A model generated the notes under the pieces. The model did no database searches. It saw nothing but the letters and a program-made list of their open reading frames with translations, and was not told the DNA's origin. Below are positions 47,101 to 58,383 of a stretch of 64,000 nucleotides of DNA, piece after piece. The position numbers and the translations under genes are program-made. Each line of letters starts with the position of its first letter. Within the stretch, counting starts at the first letter, position 1. The DNA comes from Episyrphus balteatus (taxonomy: Eukaryota; Arthropoda; Insecta; Diptera; Syrphidae): assembly GCF_945859705.1 (NCBI RefSeq), contig NC_079136.1, positions 43,971,989 to 44,035,988 of the forward strand. The letters are read 5' to 3'.

Positions 47101-50100
47101 GTGAATGCTGGGACTTTTCCAAACTGATTACCTAGATCCAGTGTTGCCAGAAAATTTTAAAGGCAAGGAGCCGAATTTTTGAAGTCTTGGAGCCAAAAAT
47201 CCCCGATTTCAAAAATTGTTCATAAAAACTCATAATAATGCATTTTGTACCATTTTTTTTTTCATCATTTTTTTCCAACTTCAAATTAACTTAGATAAAC
47301 AAAAAATTAAAAAAAAAAAAAATAAAAAAGAAATAATACTCTGTATTAAATTTATCAGAATTCAAGTTATATGAGGCGTTCAGAATAATAATGGGTCAAG
47401 TCCATTTGAAATTTGTGCATTATTCTGAACTTTGAGAAGCATTTTCTCAGAAACTAAAGAAACTTTTGAAGTAAATGTATCACAGATCGATACCTCTATA
47501 GTATCTCCAAAATGTCTTTCTTTTATTTTATTTGACATAAAACAAAACCCTTTATTTTTAAGACTTTAAAACGTTCAACCTAAAGAGAAGTGGAATTGAC
47601 CCATTATAATTCTGAACGACTCATATATGAATGAAAACGGAAGTAGGTACATTCACAATTGCGCTTTTAAGTAAGACGTCAGATTCTACTTCGAAGAAGT
47701 TTAGTTCTACTTCGAAGACGTGATCATAATAATCAAGTTCTTTAATTATAAAAGTTTTTAATTTTGAAGGAGCCAAAAATCGCCAAATTGAAAACTTAAG
47801 GAGCCAAATTTTGATAAATCGGAAATCAGAATTTGAAGGAGTCGGAGAAAACTTGAAGGAGCCGGTTTGGCTATAAAAAGCCGGTATTGGCAACACTGCC
47901 TAGATCCGCGTCTGATTGACATATTTTATATTAAGTGTTAAACGCAAAAATGCATTTTATCCGTTGAAGAATTATATCATAAGGATACAACTTTTATGAA
48001 AAACTAAATTGTACAATGTACATACAAAATTTTTTCATTTTCCTTTAGGAGTGGTTTTAGAAAAAAAAACTAGTTTTCAGAAGTTGCAGAATGTCAGATT
48101 TTGTTAATTTTCTTATAAAATATCAGGCTTAAAAAAAAGTTGAAAGCCAACCCCTTTTATATCGAGGGACCTCAGGGCCTTTAATTTTTATTAATAAACA
48201 AAATAGTAAAAAAATGAATTTGAATTGATTTATCAATACTTTGTTATTTACTACTAAAAACTTACTTACTAAAGATTACATATATCGGTTGATATAAGCT
48301 AACTTTTGTTAAACTCGTTTTAAACTGAGAGAAGATTGCCTCTTTTTAAAATGTAATTGGTTAATTGTTTTTTTGTTTTCAATAGATTTTTTTAAAAATT
48401 TAAATCTTTCCTAACACAGATTTTGTGTGTGTTTTAGAAGTGGTTTAACTTTTACGGACAATATTCGTATATCGTCCCCTTTCTGCGTTAGTGACGCAAA
48501 GTAAATTATTTTTCAGTTTCCAAAAGAAATTTTAGTTTTTCTGAAAACCAGACGCAGAAAGGTGACGATATATCTAATTAAGGAATCTAACAATATGTCC
48601 AGTATATCATTATTCATTACCACAAGGATTCTCTAATCCAGATTGCTAAGTTTCAAGTTTATGAATTCTTTTATTTACTCTAATCTTAAGTGGGAAAATA
48701 AATGCTTTTTAGGCTACATAAAACCCACTTTCCAATAAAAGTTGTTTGATTTTTGAAAATAAAAACAGCAAAAAGAAATTACTCACCCATCTTGACTATT
48801 ATGGAATGCCAACACAATAGAAGGACTTGAATATGCATTACTAGTAACCCATGTACAATGAACAGCAAACATCATAAGAAGCATCAATATAGCTAAAATA
48901 ACTACACTCTTTAAATTGGCACCAATACCAGCAGCTCCTTCATGAGCTGAATCATGTTTTGGTCTATGTTTTAATTTTCCAGCCTAAAAAAAAGAAAACA
49001 TACAAGAAATACCCATAAGATATCCAAAAACATCCAACTTACCTTATCATACATATTTTTCTTTTCCACCGAAGTATCTTCAGTTTCATCAGTAGCTTTA
49101 TTCGGTGAACTATCTTCTTTCAAAAACACCTCCAACAGGCAAGAGAATGCAATACCAGCCAACATACAAACAACTGGAGTCAATGTCAACATCAATCGAA
49201 CCATAACTCCAGCAAAGTAAACTGCACTTATGGCATAAAGAACAACAAAGACCCTCTCATCGTTGATTTTTTTGATGCAATACCATAATCCAACTGGGAA
49301 TGCACAAACTAATATATGCAAATCGAAGAAAAACGAAAACCACGTTGTCGGTTGATGTTCCGATACCGATGCAATAATTGGAATATGAATTTTTGCATAC
49401 CCAGTGTCCCATAGAGAGTAGAATCGTCCACTCCATGGTGCCACAACACCCATCATTGTGAGTAGAACGACTGCCATAAAGACTACTGCAGCTGCTATCA
49501 GAGCACCCACGATGAATAGCCTCTTGAACTCTGTTTTAGAGAGGATAGTCTGCAAATGCTTCAACACACCAACAGCCAGAAGAAGTACAAACACTCCCAT
49601 CGCTGCCATGTGTTCGCTTGTTCGAATCGGTTGGAAGCCAACAAAAGGAATTTGCATCGAGAATAACAGACCCAAGATGTAAAAAGTTGTGTAACTGGTT
49701 AATAACCTTGGCGAATATCTTCCCATCAAAAGCAACACAAAAACGTGCAATGGAATCAGATTGATAATAAACACATAGCCACCCCAAGCTGAAACCATGT
49801 AGAAGTAGGATAAAGCTGCCATTGATGACCAGAATACCGAACCCGTCTTAACTGACTTCACCCACAAATAGTAAGTGAATTGCAGAGCAAAAATAGCAAT
49901 TCCTTCGTTATCATAAGACCCTGCTACCGATCGACTAATATAACCCGGTACTATCGCAATAAAACTGGCAGCAAATAAACCAGCTCCAGGAGACCATAAC
50001 TCTTTGGTCAACAAATATGTAGAAATCGATGTAAGGCCACTAAAGACAGGCGCCAAGAACACACAAATATCTCGAATATGTACCGGAATATTCAAAGCAT

Positions 50101-50413
50101 GTAAAATATAATGAATACCTCCTGAGGTAATCATCAATCCAGGGTACACAGTACCACCAACAATCCGTCCCAATGGATACCAAGCGCGCTCATCGAACCA
50201 ATTCAAAAACTTGTAATAACCATGTTCGACCATGAAGGCGGTGGCACGATAATTGAACCATGGATCGAATTCATGGATAATGCTTTCGAAACGAATGACA
50301 GCAAATAAACGTGAGGCAAATCCAGCTAACCAAGCTATAAGGAGTACGGCAAATGTGATGAGACTGCTATAGCCAGCTGCTTTGCGATTGAGCAGTTTTG
50401 CAGGGCGATTCAT
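44192..50413 (-). CDS. Stt3B: Oligosaccharyltransferase catalytic subunit STT3B
   Basis: The ER-membrane catalytic subunit that transfers the lipid-linked glycan to Asn in N-x-S/T sequons. The B isoform also handles skipped sites after translation. Exons on the minus strand: 50413-49043, 48983-48787, 45056-44586, 44523-44325 and 44263-44192 (TAA). All junctions are GT/AG and phase-consistent, giving 769 aa. The N-terminal half has many membrane helices with [10 protein letters not shown] (acidic metal-binding motif), [12 protein letters not shown] and [10 protein letters not shown]. The lumenal domain has [13 protein letters not shown] (WWDYG sequon-binding motif) and [19 protein letters not shown]. 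The B-type choice rests on [43 protein letters not shown] and the basic C-terminal tail [14 protein letters not shown]. Intron 3 is 3.7 kb and holds several MITEs. No defect is seen. Confidence 0.96.
46163..46298. mobile_element. PIF/Harbinger-like MITE, GGYCCAATTTATTCAC ends
   Basis: GGCCCAATTTATTCACTC pairs with GTGTGAATAAATTGGACC at the other end, with two mismatches. TTA duplications lie at 46160-46162 and 46299-46301. It is 136 bp. Confidence 0.8.
47139..47898. mobile_element. hAT-like non-autonomous element with 8-bp duplication
   Basis: CAGTGTTGCCA and TGGCAACACTG form the terminal inverted repeat, a hAT-like terminus. CCTAGATC is duplicated exactly (47131-47138 and 47899-47906). Subterminal GGAGCC words occur repeatedly in both halves. 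A TA-flanked MITE is inserted at 47372-47623. No transposase. Confidence 0.88.
47372..47623. mobile_element. Tc1/mariner-like MITE nested in the hAT-like element
   Basis: TGAGGCGTTCAGAATAATAA pairs with TTATAATTCTGAACGACTCA with few mismatches, and pairing continues through TGGGTCAA. TA lies on both sides (47370-47371 and 47624-47625). It is 252 bp. Confidence 0.8.
48470..48570. mobile_element. 101-bp TA-flanked MITE
   Basis: TATCGTCCCCTTTCTGCG pairs with CGCAGAAAGGTGACGATA (one mismatch), with TA on both sides (48468-48469, 48571-48572). It is one of the smallest elements here and a Tc1/mariner-type candidate. Confidence 0.75.
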
Positions 50414-50972
50414 TTTTTCTCAAAATTGGATTTTTTCTTTTTCCTCCTAAATTTTGATTTTGATATCGTCGGAAGGGGGGAAAAAAGGTTTAAGTTTTTT
50501 GATTTTTTTTTTGTTTAAATACTTGTATTGCTTATAGATAACATTCGTCGTTGTCTACCCTTTTGGGGTGTTTTATTTTTTTTCTTTAAATACAAATTTT
50601 TTGGTGAGATTTTTTTCTTCGTGATGGAACGAAAAAAAAATTTCAATTTGACTTTTTACAACACCACCACCGACCGAAAAGAACAAATGACACGTCGCCC
50701 AACAAAAACACCGGCCGATCAGGTTAGGCAACTTGAGAAATATTATAAATGCATGATAAAAACAAAGTGATGCCAAGATGGTAGGAAATTAAATGACACG
50801 ACACAGAGTAGTGTTATCGTGGATGAAGAAAATTAGGTGTGTTCGTTTTGAAGAGTATATCTAATTGAAAAAATTAGTGTGTTACTTTTGATATTTCAAA
50901 GTACTTTTTAGTAGTTAAGGGGTTGCATTAAATTTTACATTACATAGATCGCACTTACATCCATATTATTCA
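50414..50972. other. Stt3B 5' flank
   Basis: Contains the Stt3B leader and probably its promoter, with A/T homopolymer tracts. No further gene is recognised. Confidence 0.4.
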
Positions 50973-51181
50973 CTAGTTTAAAAAATACATCTGGATGCAA
51001 ATATGTCAAATGCCAAAAATAAATCCACATCCAAAATAGTTATCCCGATTTTAACTATGAAAATAGTTAAAATATAGTTAAAAATTACTATTTTTTTCTC
51101 TGTGCGATAGTGAATATTATGGATTTGGATTTATTTTTGAAATTTCAATTTCTTTACATCCAGATGTATTTTTTAAACTAG
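50973..51181. mobile_element. Foldback MITE bordered by CTAG
   Basis: CTAGTTTAAAAAATACATCT (50973 on, through GGATG at 50997) is exactly reversed at 51157-51181. Inner arms also pair (AAAATAAATCCACATCC against GGATTTGGATTTATTTTT). The palindrome CTAG is at both edges and may be the target duplication or part of the repeat. It is about 209 bp. Confidence 0.75.
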
Positions 51182-51460
51182 GACGTTAGTTTAAGCTGAC
51201 GTTTTTTTTCGGTTTCTTCAATTTTTTTGTATGCGCTGTTGGAAAAGAAATTTCGATTTTATAGATAAAGCTGCGCACAAACTCACCTAAAATGTTTTAT
51301 TGAATTTTATATCGCCTCAGTTTTGGAGAGAATTTTGTATGGGAGCTAAAATTTAGCTCCATTTTTTTTTCGAAACTCCAATTCTACAACTAAAATGATA
51401 ACTAAAAAATTACATGCAGAATTCTGTCAAGCTTTTCATTCAAAATTCTGTCCAAAATAA

Positions 51461-51981
51461 AGCCTAGTACGCTGCTGATTCGAAAGGAAAAATTTTCAAG
51501 TCTCCAAAGCTTAGAGGATATAATATATGGAGTGCTTGTGCTGTTAGTTCCGTGAAGCTTTTATAGAGGGCTCTAGTTTCTTTAAGTTTTTCGATGAGTG
51601 CATACCTCCATTTTATTTTCATTAGATGGCTGTCATCAACAGGCGTGTTTATTTACAGCTTCGGAACCGGACTCGCACTGAAAAACGAAAGCAGCGACCC
51701 CTATCCATGTATATGGCGTTACAATGTATTAGGTATAGGAACAAGCACTCCATATATTATATCCTCTAAGCTCCAAAGTCGACAACGAAAATGCTAACGA
51801 AAAAATATCATCGGGAATTCTGTCAAAGTCAAAATAAAAAATTCAAAATTAATTTAAAATCAAGAAAAATCAACAGAAAATAATTTTTAAAACAAGAAAT
51901 AAATAAATTAAAAGTGAAAAAAAACATCAACACGAAATTTTGTATGGAAAATTTCTTTTCGCTTCAGCAGCGTACTAGGCT
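51461..51981. mobile_element. PIF/Harbinger-like element, AGCCTAGTACGCTGCTGA ends
   Basis: The 18-bp terminal inverted repeat AGCCTAGTACGCTGCTGA is exact at both ends, and TAA is duplicated (51458-51460, 51982-51984). The interior matches the repeat at 226-350. It contains the nested element 51510-51770. Confidence 0.85.
51510..51770. mobile_element. Nested element with 8-bp duplication CTCCAAAG
   Basis: The terminal inverted repeat CTTAGAGGATATAATATATG (continuing GAGTGCTTGT, 30 bp in all) is exact at both ends. CTCCAAAG is duplicated at 51502-51509 and 51771-51778. The 8-bp duplication fits hAT or P superfamilies. It is non-coding and 261 bp. Confidence 0.88.
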
Positions 51982-52239
51982 TAAAGCCGAACATTTATGT
52001 ATACAAGAATTTCACTTATGTATGTTTTATGTTGCTTTATTTCCCAACTTCATTAAGCTTTTTTATTCCATCATTTATTTTGATTATTCAATTTCTGCAT
52101 AAAAACACGCGGAGAAACAACATACAATTTTCCTATGCCTTGTAATATATTATGTGATCAAAAATAACAATTAATAAGACAATTTCAAAACAAAAAAGAA
52201 ATATGAACAGATCTTATAACTTGAGTATAAATCACAAAA

Positions 52240-52482
52240 GGGGTATTCGCGATCCGGTGCAATAAAAAGGTGTAAAATTGCTAAATTTAGTTTTTCTGCT
52301 ACTACAACCACAGCAGACAAATTTTGCACCATTGTATTTTATTTTTGCAATAGGGTATAGCAAAAGTGTAAAAGTGCAAAAAATTGTAGTCTGCATATTT
52401 GGTTGTTTTATTTTAAGAAAATGTTACACTTTTGCACTTTTACAACGATACAAGACCATTTGCATCGAATCGTGAATACCCC
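52240..52482. mobile_element. MITE with GGGGTATTC ends
   Basis: GGGGTATTCGCGATCCGGTG pairs with CATCGAATCGTGAATACCCC with a few mismatches. The words GTGCAA, GTGTAAAA and TTTTACAC recur near both ends. The target duplication was not resolved. Confidence 0.65.
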
Positions 52483-52538
52483 TAAAGTTAAGTTTTTTGT
52501 GTAGCATACCTATTTGGTACGTTTACCAAGGTCAATAA

Positions 52539-52697
52539 TGGTGTTTTCGTTTGGTAAAAAAAACAATTTATTTTTTTTATCTAAATCAGTCAAAAAAACA
52601 ATTTTTGATCTGTTCAACTACAATTAAGTAGTCACAACAGTTTTTTGACAGATTTAGATCAAAAAATAAATTGATTTTTTACCAAACGAAAACACCA
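52539..52697. mobile_element. PIF/Harbinger-like MITE, TGGTGTTTTCGTTTGG ends
   Basis: TGGTGTTTTCGTTTGGTAAA is exactly reversed at the right end, and TAA is duplicated (52536-52538, 52698-52700). It is 159 bp with arms of about 25 bp plus paired inner segments. Confidence 0.85.
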
Positions 52698-52700
52698 TAA

Positions 52701-53643
52701 CACTTAATCATGACATCTGCCCAATCAGAGCCTCTTAAAATTCAGATTTTAGGTCTGTTTGGGTACTGTCTAAAACAGAAATATTTCTACTTTTTTTAAA
52801 ACTGTTTTCACCCAATTCCTGTTTGGGTACTCTGATGGCCAGTTGTACAAACGCGGTTCAGTCTCGGAGCAGGAATTTAACTTGCCGATTTCGGCGGATT
52901 AGCAGTGGATCAACTTTGGTTCAAGGATGAATTTAGCTATTTCAACATATATGAACCTAACCAGTGCTAAAACTTATAATATTACCACCGAATTCAGAAG
53001 ATAAAAGTTGCTGAAAACCGCGGATTAAATATTTGCCCTGAAACTGTGAATTTTTGTTTTTACAAAAAAGATAGTAGCGATCGCGGTGGTGGTGAAGTTT
53101 AATGTGCGCATCATCTTATTTTAAGGTGCTCTTTTTTTCTTCGTGTAGCAGACAATTTTGTCCTAAAACTGTTTGGGTACTTTTAGAAGCAAACCTATTA
53201 AGTATGGTGGCCTGCGTTGAAAGCGGGAATTTTCATTTCCACTTGTATCTGTCACAATTTAAAAGAAAAAGAAATTTTAAACCAAAGAAATCTTTTCATT
53301 TCGAGTTAAATTTTAGCTCGCATATAAAATTTCCTACAAAATTGAGCCGCGATAAAATTTGATAAAACAAAGTTAAGAAAAAGGGAAAAAATCAGTTACC
53401 TAACTAATGATAAAAATAAATTAATAATAATATATAATATAGGAATAAATAATTTTGCCGAGTAAAATTTATTTGAGAATTTCAGCCGAGATAAAGATCG
53501 CTCAGCTTAAGCCCGTATGAAATTTTTTTTTCCTTATTTTAAATAATTTAAAAAAGAAAATATAGCAGTTCCACATGTTTCGAATACAAAAATACACGAA
53601 GTGTGAGCGCGTACACAAAATAAACAAAAAGCCAAAGATGTTA
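52701..53643. other. Intergenic, possibly repeat-derived
   Basis: The word TGTTTGGGTACT occurs three times (near 52757, 52823 and 53168). No open frame with a recognisable domain is seen. Confidence 0.35.
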
Positions 53644-54541
53644 GGGTCAATGTGGGTAAATGTAAACAGGGGTAAATGAAAACATGGCTCATAACAAGCT
53701 TTAGTTAAATCTCTTTGATGCATACATAAGTACAAATCGCGGACGCATGTATCTTTTAACATATACGTCAAGCTCATTCGACGAGCGTGTTTTCCGTGAA
53801 AGATAATTTTTTAAAGTGCCAAACAAGTCGTTAGTCTTTCAGAAAAATTAAATATTTTTGCAGATTCAATTAACTCAGTATAATTTGCAAATACTTTTTT
53901 GTTTTTAATTTTGATGTAGATTCTATGTGATACATCAAATTTTAAAATACAGGACATTTATGTCGATTTGCATGTGTTTACATTTACCCCAGAATATTTT
54001 TCATAATGGGTAAATGTAAACAACGTATTCTGGGCTTAAATATAAACATACATTTGTGCTGAAATTATTGGTTTTAATAAAAATAACGTATTTTAAGTCA
54101 ATTACTATTGCTAAAGTGCCGCGGAGTCACATTTTAAAGTAGCTGCTCAGGATGCATATTGGGCGCCTATATAAAGAATCAAAGGAAGAAAACAAAAACT
54201 TTTATTGGAATTTGAAAAAGTTTTTGTCAAATACCTTCTTGAACGTTTTACAATTTGTTATCCATATGATAAAAAGGAAATTCTAAATTTTAAACCACCG
54301 TTTACATTTACCCCAAATTTGTAAAAAAACACAAACATGGTGGGGTATTTGTAAACATGCCATATTTGACAGTAATGTAAACAATTTGGGAAATATTTGT
54401 TTATATTTATAAAGAAGAATTGCCATCATTTCATATTTGCATTTGAAGATACCATTCAAGTTGTTCCGTGAAAACATATAAAAATCTAAGGTCGAAAGAA
54501 AAAAAAGACATGAAATCGTTTACATTTACCCACATTGACCC
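53644..54541. mobile_element. TA-flanked element with GTTTACATTTACCC repeats
   Basis: GGGTCAATGTGGGTAAATGT is exactly reversed at the right end (through GTTTAC), and TA lies on each side (53642-53643, 54542-54543). The word GTTTACATTTACCC or its complement occurs again near 53975, 54007 and 54300, and shorter variants near 53668 and 54345. It is 898 bp with no transposase frame. Confidence 0.78.
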
Positions 54542-54543
54542 TA

Positions 54544-55279
54544 TAAAAAAAAGTACTAAAATATGTTCTAAAAAAGAAAATGAAACGTCTTTGTTTCAAA
54601 GATGAACTACTTTGATTTATGTGACTTTAAGATACGAAACCATCAAAAATTAACCTTTCTTCCACGTTGATTTTAAAATGTTCATCTTCAACGCAAAATC
54701 ATTCTGAATAATAGTTAAATCAATGTGGTTTTCATTGATTTTATTTTGTTTAATGGTGGCTTTTCCCTGAGTGTAGATATTTAGGCAACGTCATTTTCTG
54801 AACGGAAATTTGAGTAAATTGACTAAATAAGTTTGGATGTGATGTTATTGTCAAATTTCGAAATTTATTTAGGAATTTTACCGGTCGCATGGGTAAGACA
54901 CCAAACTTCACTTAACTGTAATGAATAAATAAAATTAATTATAACCGATAATGCACTTTTTAGTTGTTTTTCACACAAATAAATTTAATTTTGCTAAATT
55001 AATTCTTTAATTAAAAACAATCTGCTTTAATGTTGACAAGAAAAACTTTCCTAAATTTTTAGGGAACATTTTCTTGCCTAACTTTCCAGTTAGCTTTCCA
55101 ATAAAATTACCTAAATTGGAAAGATTTTTTTTGACAGCTGACCAATCAGAGACCGAGAAATTACCTAAGTATTTAGTGCCTAACGTTTCTGAACCTGCCC
55201 AATAAGTTTGCTTTTTTCAGTAATATTTCATTTTTTTTTCGACGTGAATTGAAAAATCAAAATAAGTTTTTTATTTGTC
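54544..55279. other. Intergenic, nothing firmly assigned
   Basis: The text GCTTTTCCCTGAGTGTA near 54761 resembles the end of the element at 60627-62381, so this may include an eroded relative. No gene is recognised. Confidence 0.35.
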
Positions 55280-55283
55280 ATTT

Positions 55284-55534
55284 CGTCGGTCTCATGAGCA
55301 AACCTCGTAACTCCAAAAATCAAAATTTTACAGGAGAGACGAAAGAGTAAACAAACAACAGAGTAGTTGGGAAGAAACGCGCTGTGCAAAATTTGATCTT
55401 AAGTCTATTTAGAGTTTTCGGAATGACCCCAAATTTTCTGGGTTGCTCCGCTGACATATTTTCTACAGAATGGCATTCAAAAGTCATTTTTGAAAAAAAA
55501 AGTAGAGTTACGAGGTTTTCTCATGAGACCGACG
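55284..55534. mobile_element. TIR element with 4-bp duplication ATTT
   Basis: CGTCGGTCTCATGAGCAAAC and its near reverse complement (ending GAGACCGACG) are terminal, with arms extending through CTCGTAACTC. ATTT flanks at 55280-55283 and 55535-55538. It is 251 bp. The superfamily is unclear. Confidence 0.75.
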
Positions 55535-55538
55535 ATTT

Positions 55539-57276
55539 GATTTTCTATAAAATATTTGGATTTGTTTATAAAATAGACAATCCTATTTTAATTCTGTTTG
55601 TGAATTTAAATATTATAAATTTAAATATTTCTTGCGTTTTGCATAATATTAAAAATATATTTTTTGCTTCAATTGACTTTTGTTTGTTGTTTTATTTTTT
55701 AATCGACATTTGAGAGTGCACGAGCGTATCTGTTTCGTTAGAAAAAAACGTTCTGTCTTTTTCACCATCAGATTTATTTGATTAAAAATGTAAAAAAAGA
55801 AGTATCATACGGGCTTTTTTTTTCGTATTTTTAATACAACAAAATGTGATGATTGTGTGAAGAAGAAAGGAAGCTTTTTTTTTTACCGAAACAAATACAC
55901 TTTTTTTATCCTCACATTGTCACATTTCAAATAATTATCAAAATCAATTAAAATCAACAAACAAAATGTCAATTAAAGAAAAAAAAAACATTTTCGTTCT
56001 TACACAAAATATAGCTTAACTTCTGTTTTCCTTTTTGAAAATCGCAAGAAACAAGATTTAAATTCACCACGCACCGAATTTAACTTTTTTTTTATCTATT
56101 TTTATAAACAGATCCAAGTATCATACGGGCTCCAGTTCATACAACTATCCGTACCGCTACGGCCTTTTCGATGTGGTCATTCTTTTAGACTTTAAAAAAA
56201 TAAAGTTACCTTAGTTCTTGTTTAAAATTTCTATTTTTGTTCATTTTTAAATTCAGTCCCATAAAGTCAATATATAAAAAAAACAGCACGTATACGCCAC
56301 AGTGCACGTGGACATAAATTGACAATTTTTCAAGTGAAAGAGTTTACTTCTTTTTGTGCATATCACCCGAGGTTATGTCAATAAAATGATCCAAGGTAAA
56401 AGTGTAGACCTTTTAATAATTTACAACTCTTACAAATATTTTTTTTGATAGGGGGTTCTTTTACCATCAGATCAGAAATTGTTAAAAATACCGTTTTTCA
56501 TCCCCACTCCGCTTCAATCGATTTTTAAACAAGAAAACCAACCCAAGACCGTTGCAAATACAAAAAGTTAAAAAATATATTTGCTCTAAGCAAAAAGCTG
56601 TACGACCGCAGAAAGCAGTCGTAAGAACAAACGAGAATTGTTTTATCAAAAACGATTATCTTAACACGTAATCGCAATTGAGCTATAACGACGAGTGTTG
56701 AACGATTATCGTAATTCGTATTACTGCCCCAGAACTGATTTTTCGTAGAAAAAAACTTAACATAGCTTATTGTGCCACTGTGTTTACTCTGTGTAAGAGT
56801 GTAAGTACCTATTAGATTTTTTATGAATGAATCTCAAAATTTCACGGAAACATGGATGTTACTTAACTTCAGGATATAAACAAAACGAAATGAGTATTTA
56901 TGGGGTTTGGGGATAGCTTCCTATTGCCTTACGGAAATAAATACTGATGCAACACGTGTTGAATGCCAATGACATTGAACCCATATTAGACAGATATAAA
57001 ACTTAATGTCTTGAAAAAAAAAAACAAAAAAAAAAAACAAAATAAAAACATTCAAATACAAGAGAATTCGAATAGAGTAAAAGCTTTCGAAGTCGAAATT
57101 TTTCCCCAGGAAACTTAATTTATGGTTCTCTTAAGAATGTCCTTACCTCCTACCTCTCTAAAAGAGTAAAAAGTTGTAAACATGTTGCATTGTTATAAAA
57201 ACAAGTGAATGCATAGTTCAGACTTCGGATTCACTTGTTCTCAATATTTTGATAACAGTTACAGTATCCCGTGGGC
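55539..57276. other. Intergenic sequence
   Basis: AT-rich. The phrase AGTATCATACGGGCT occurs twice (about 55801 and 56118) and its reverse (AAGCCCGTATGAAA) near 53509, marking a dispersed repeat. No gene is recognised. Confidence 0.4.
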
Positions 57277-57283
57277 TATATAA
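57277..57283 (+). promoter_or_regulatory. TATA box of the putative secreted-protein gene
   Basis: TATATAA sits about 174 bases upstream of ATG 57457 in a locally less AT-biased setting (GTGGGCTATATAACGG). A start site about 30 bases further on would give a leader of about 150 bases. Confidence 0.45.
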
Positions 57284-57456
57284 CGGTTCGGGTGTAATTC
57301 AAATTTACTCCACATAAATCGTATTTCATAGGACCATAGTGACGATTCGTAGACAAAATTATATTGTGTCTTCGATCAAGGACATTTTTCTTTTATAGAC
57401 CTCCACAACCTGAAGCAATTTATTTTTATTTTTGTTGTTGTTGTTGGTGTATTAAA

Positions 57457-57735
57457 ATGCCCTGTCAATTTTATTTACTGAATGTTATCTTTTGTTGGTT
57501 TTGTTTTCTTATGCCAATGCCAAGTGCTGAGTCGCAATATGATGTGATACACTTTACGACAGAACAAAATGAAAAGAAAGTGCTTGAATTCCTCATGGTA
57601 ACGGAAGTAAACTGTGGAGAAACGCAGACGATGGTAGATGTGTGCTTTAAGAATCTACCTCCACATTTAATGGAATTCCTACAGAAGACGAAAATAGCAG
57701 TAAATAAGGATGAAATTGCTTCTAAGTGCACGTAA
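57457..57735 (+). CDS. Putative small secreted protein, first exon or complete gene
   Basis: I do not recognise the family. From ATG 57457 the frame gives 92 residues. It begins with a hydrophobic signal-peptide-like segment (YLLNVIFCWFCFLMPMPSAES, cleavage likely near AES), followed by a soluble, charged part with three cysteines (VNCGET, DVCFKN, SKCT). The open frame extends upstream to 57364, but the nearer ATG gives a clean signal peptide. The frame ends at TAA 57733-57735, but that TAA lies inside a good splice donor (AC/GTAAGG). A candidate acceptor (gacag, 57836-57840) precedes another open stretch at 57841-58068, although the simplest join puts that stretch out of frame. A TATA box lies upstream. 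It is either a two-exon gene with unresolved splicing or a one-exon gene. Confidence 0.5.
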   Translation: MPCQFYLLNVIFCWFCFLMPMPSAESQYDVIHFTTEQNEKKVLEFLMVTEVNCGETQTMVDVCFKNLPPHLMEFLQKTKIAVNKDEIASKCT

Positions 57736-58383
57736 GGCTATAAGACGTAGCTATACCAAGTAATACCTAACGTATAGAGTTTTTTTTGATTGTGTATTAA
57801 CTGGGGTTTTAACAATTTTGTACACAATGACATATGACAGGAGCACAAGGTCGCTTATGGGAAGGCAAAACATTTTTCAATGGAATTCCAGTTAAAAACG
57901 TCGTCTACTTGCGTTATTGAATTTGATTCTAGGAAAAAATTATTATTTTCAAAATGTAATTTTACCTGGATTCACAAAGAGAATATATTAGCTCAAAAGG
58001 CAACGACGCGACGTATGAAAAACGCCAACGGAAAGAAGTGTGGGGCACTGATCTTTATAACACACTAGATATAGTGGATTTTCTACAAAATATATTTCTT
58101 GCGAGAAATTGACAAATGCTGGAAGAGTATCTATCATTGTCATGAAAAAGTACATCTTTGCTTAGCCATATTAAGTTAGTAAGTTGACAGACGAAATTCT
58201 TCATTCTATTCAGCTTTTTACCCGACTACGAATATACCAAGAGGACGGTTATGTGTTTGACCGGTTTGTATGTTTGTATTAATGTTCATCTGTTAGATCG
58301 TAGATTTTTAAAGTACTTATTGTAATTTGACAATTGAGGTATCTTGGGAACCGTTTTGAGCATTTGACAGTTGTGTGATAAAA

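Larger units (their letters stand above)
45057..48786 (-). other. 3.7-kb intron 3 of Stt3B
   Basis: The intron has donor gtgagt and acceptor atag on the minus strand. It contains a Harbinger-like MITE (46163-46298), a hAT-like element with a nested MITE (47139-47898), and a 101-bp TA-flanked MITE (48470-48570). The rest is AT-rich with no recognisable exon. Confidence 0.8.

Noticed and set aside
55384..55713. 109-codon plus-strand frame
   Set aside because: It runs out of the TIR element at 55284-55534 into AT-rich sequence, and its hydrophobic content reflects base composition.
57284..57300. GGTTCGGGTGTAATTC as a tRNA B box
   Set aside because: No A box, no cloverleaf pairing and no terminator at the right spacing.
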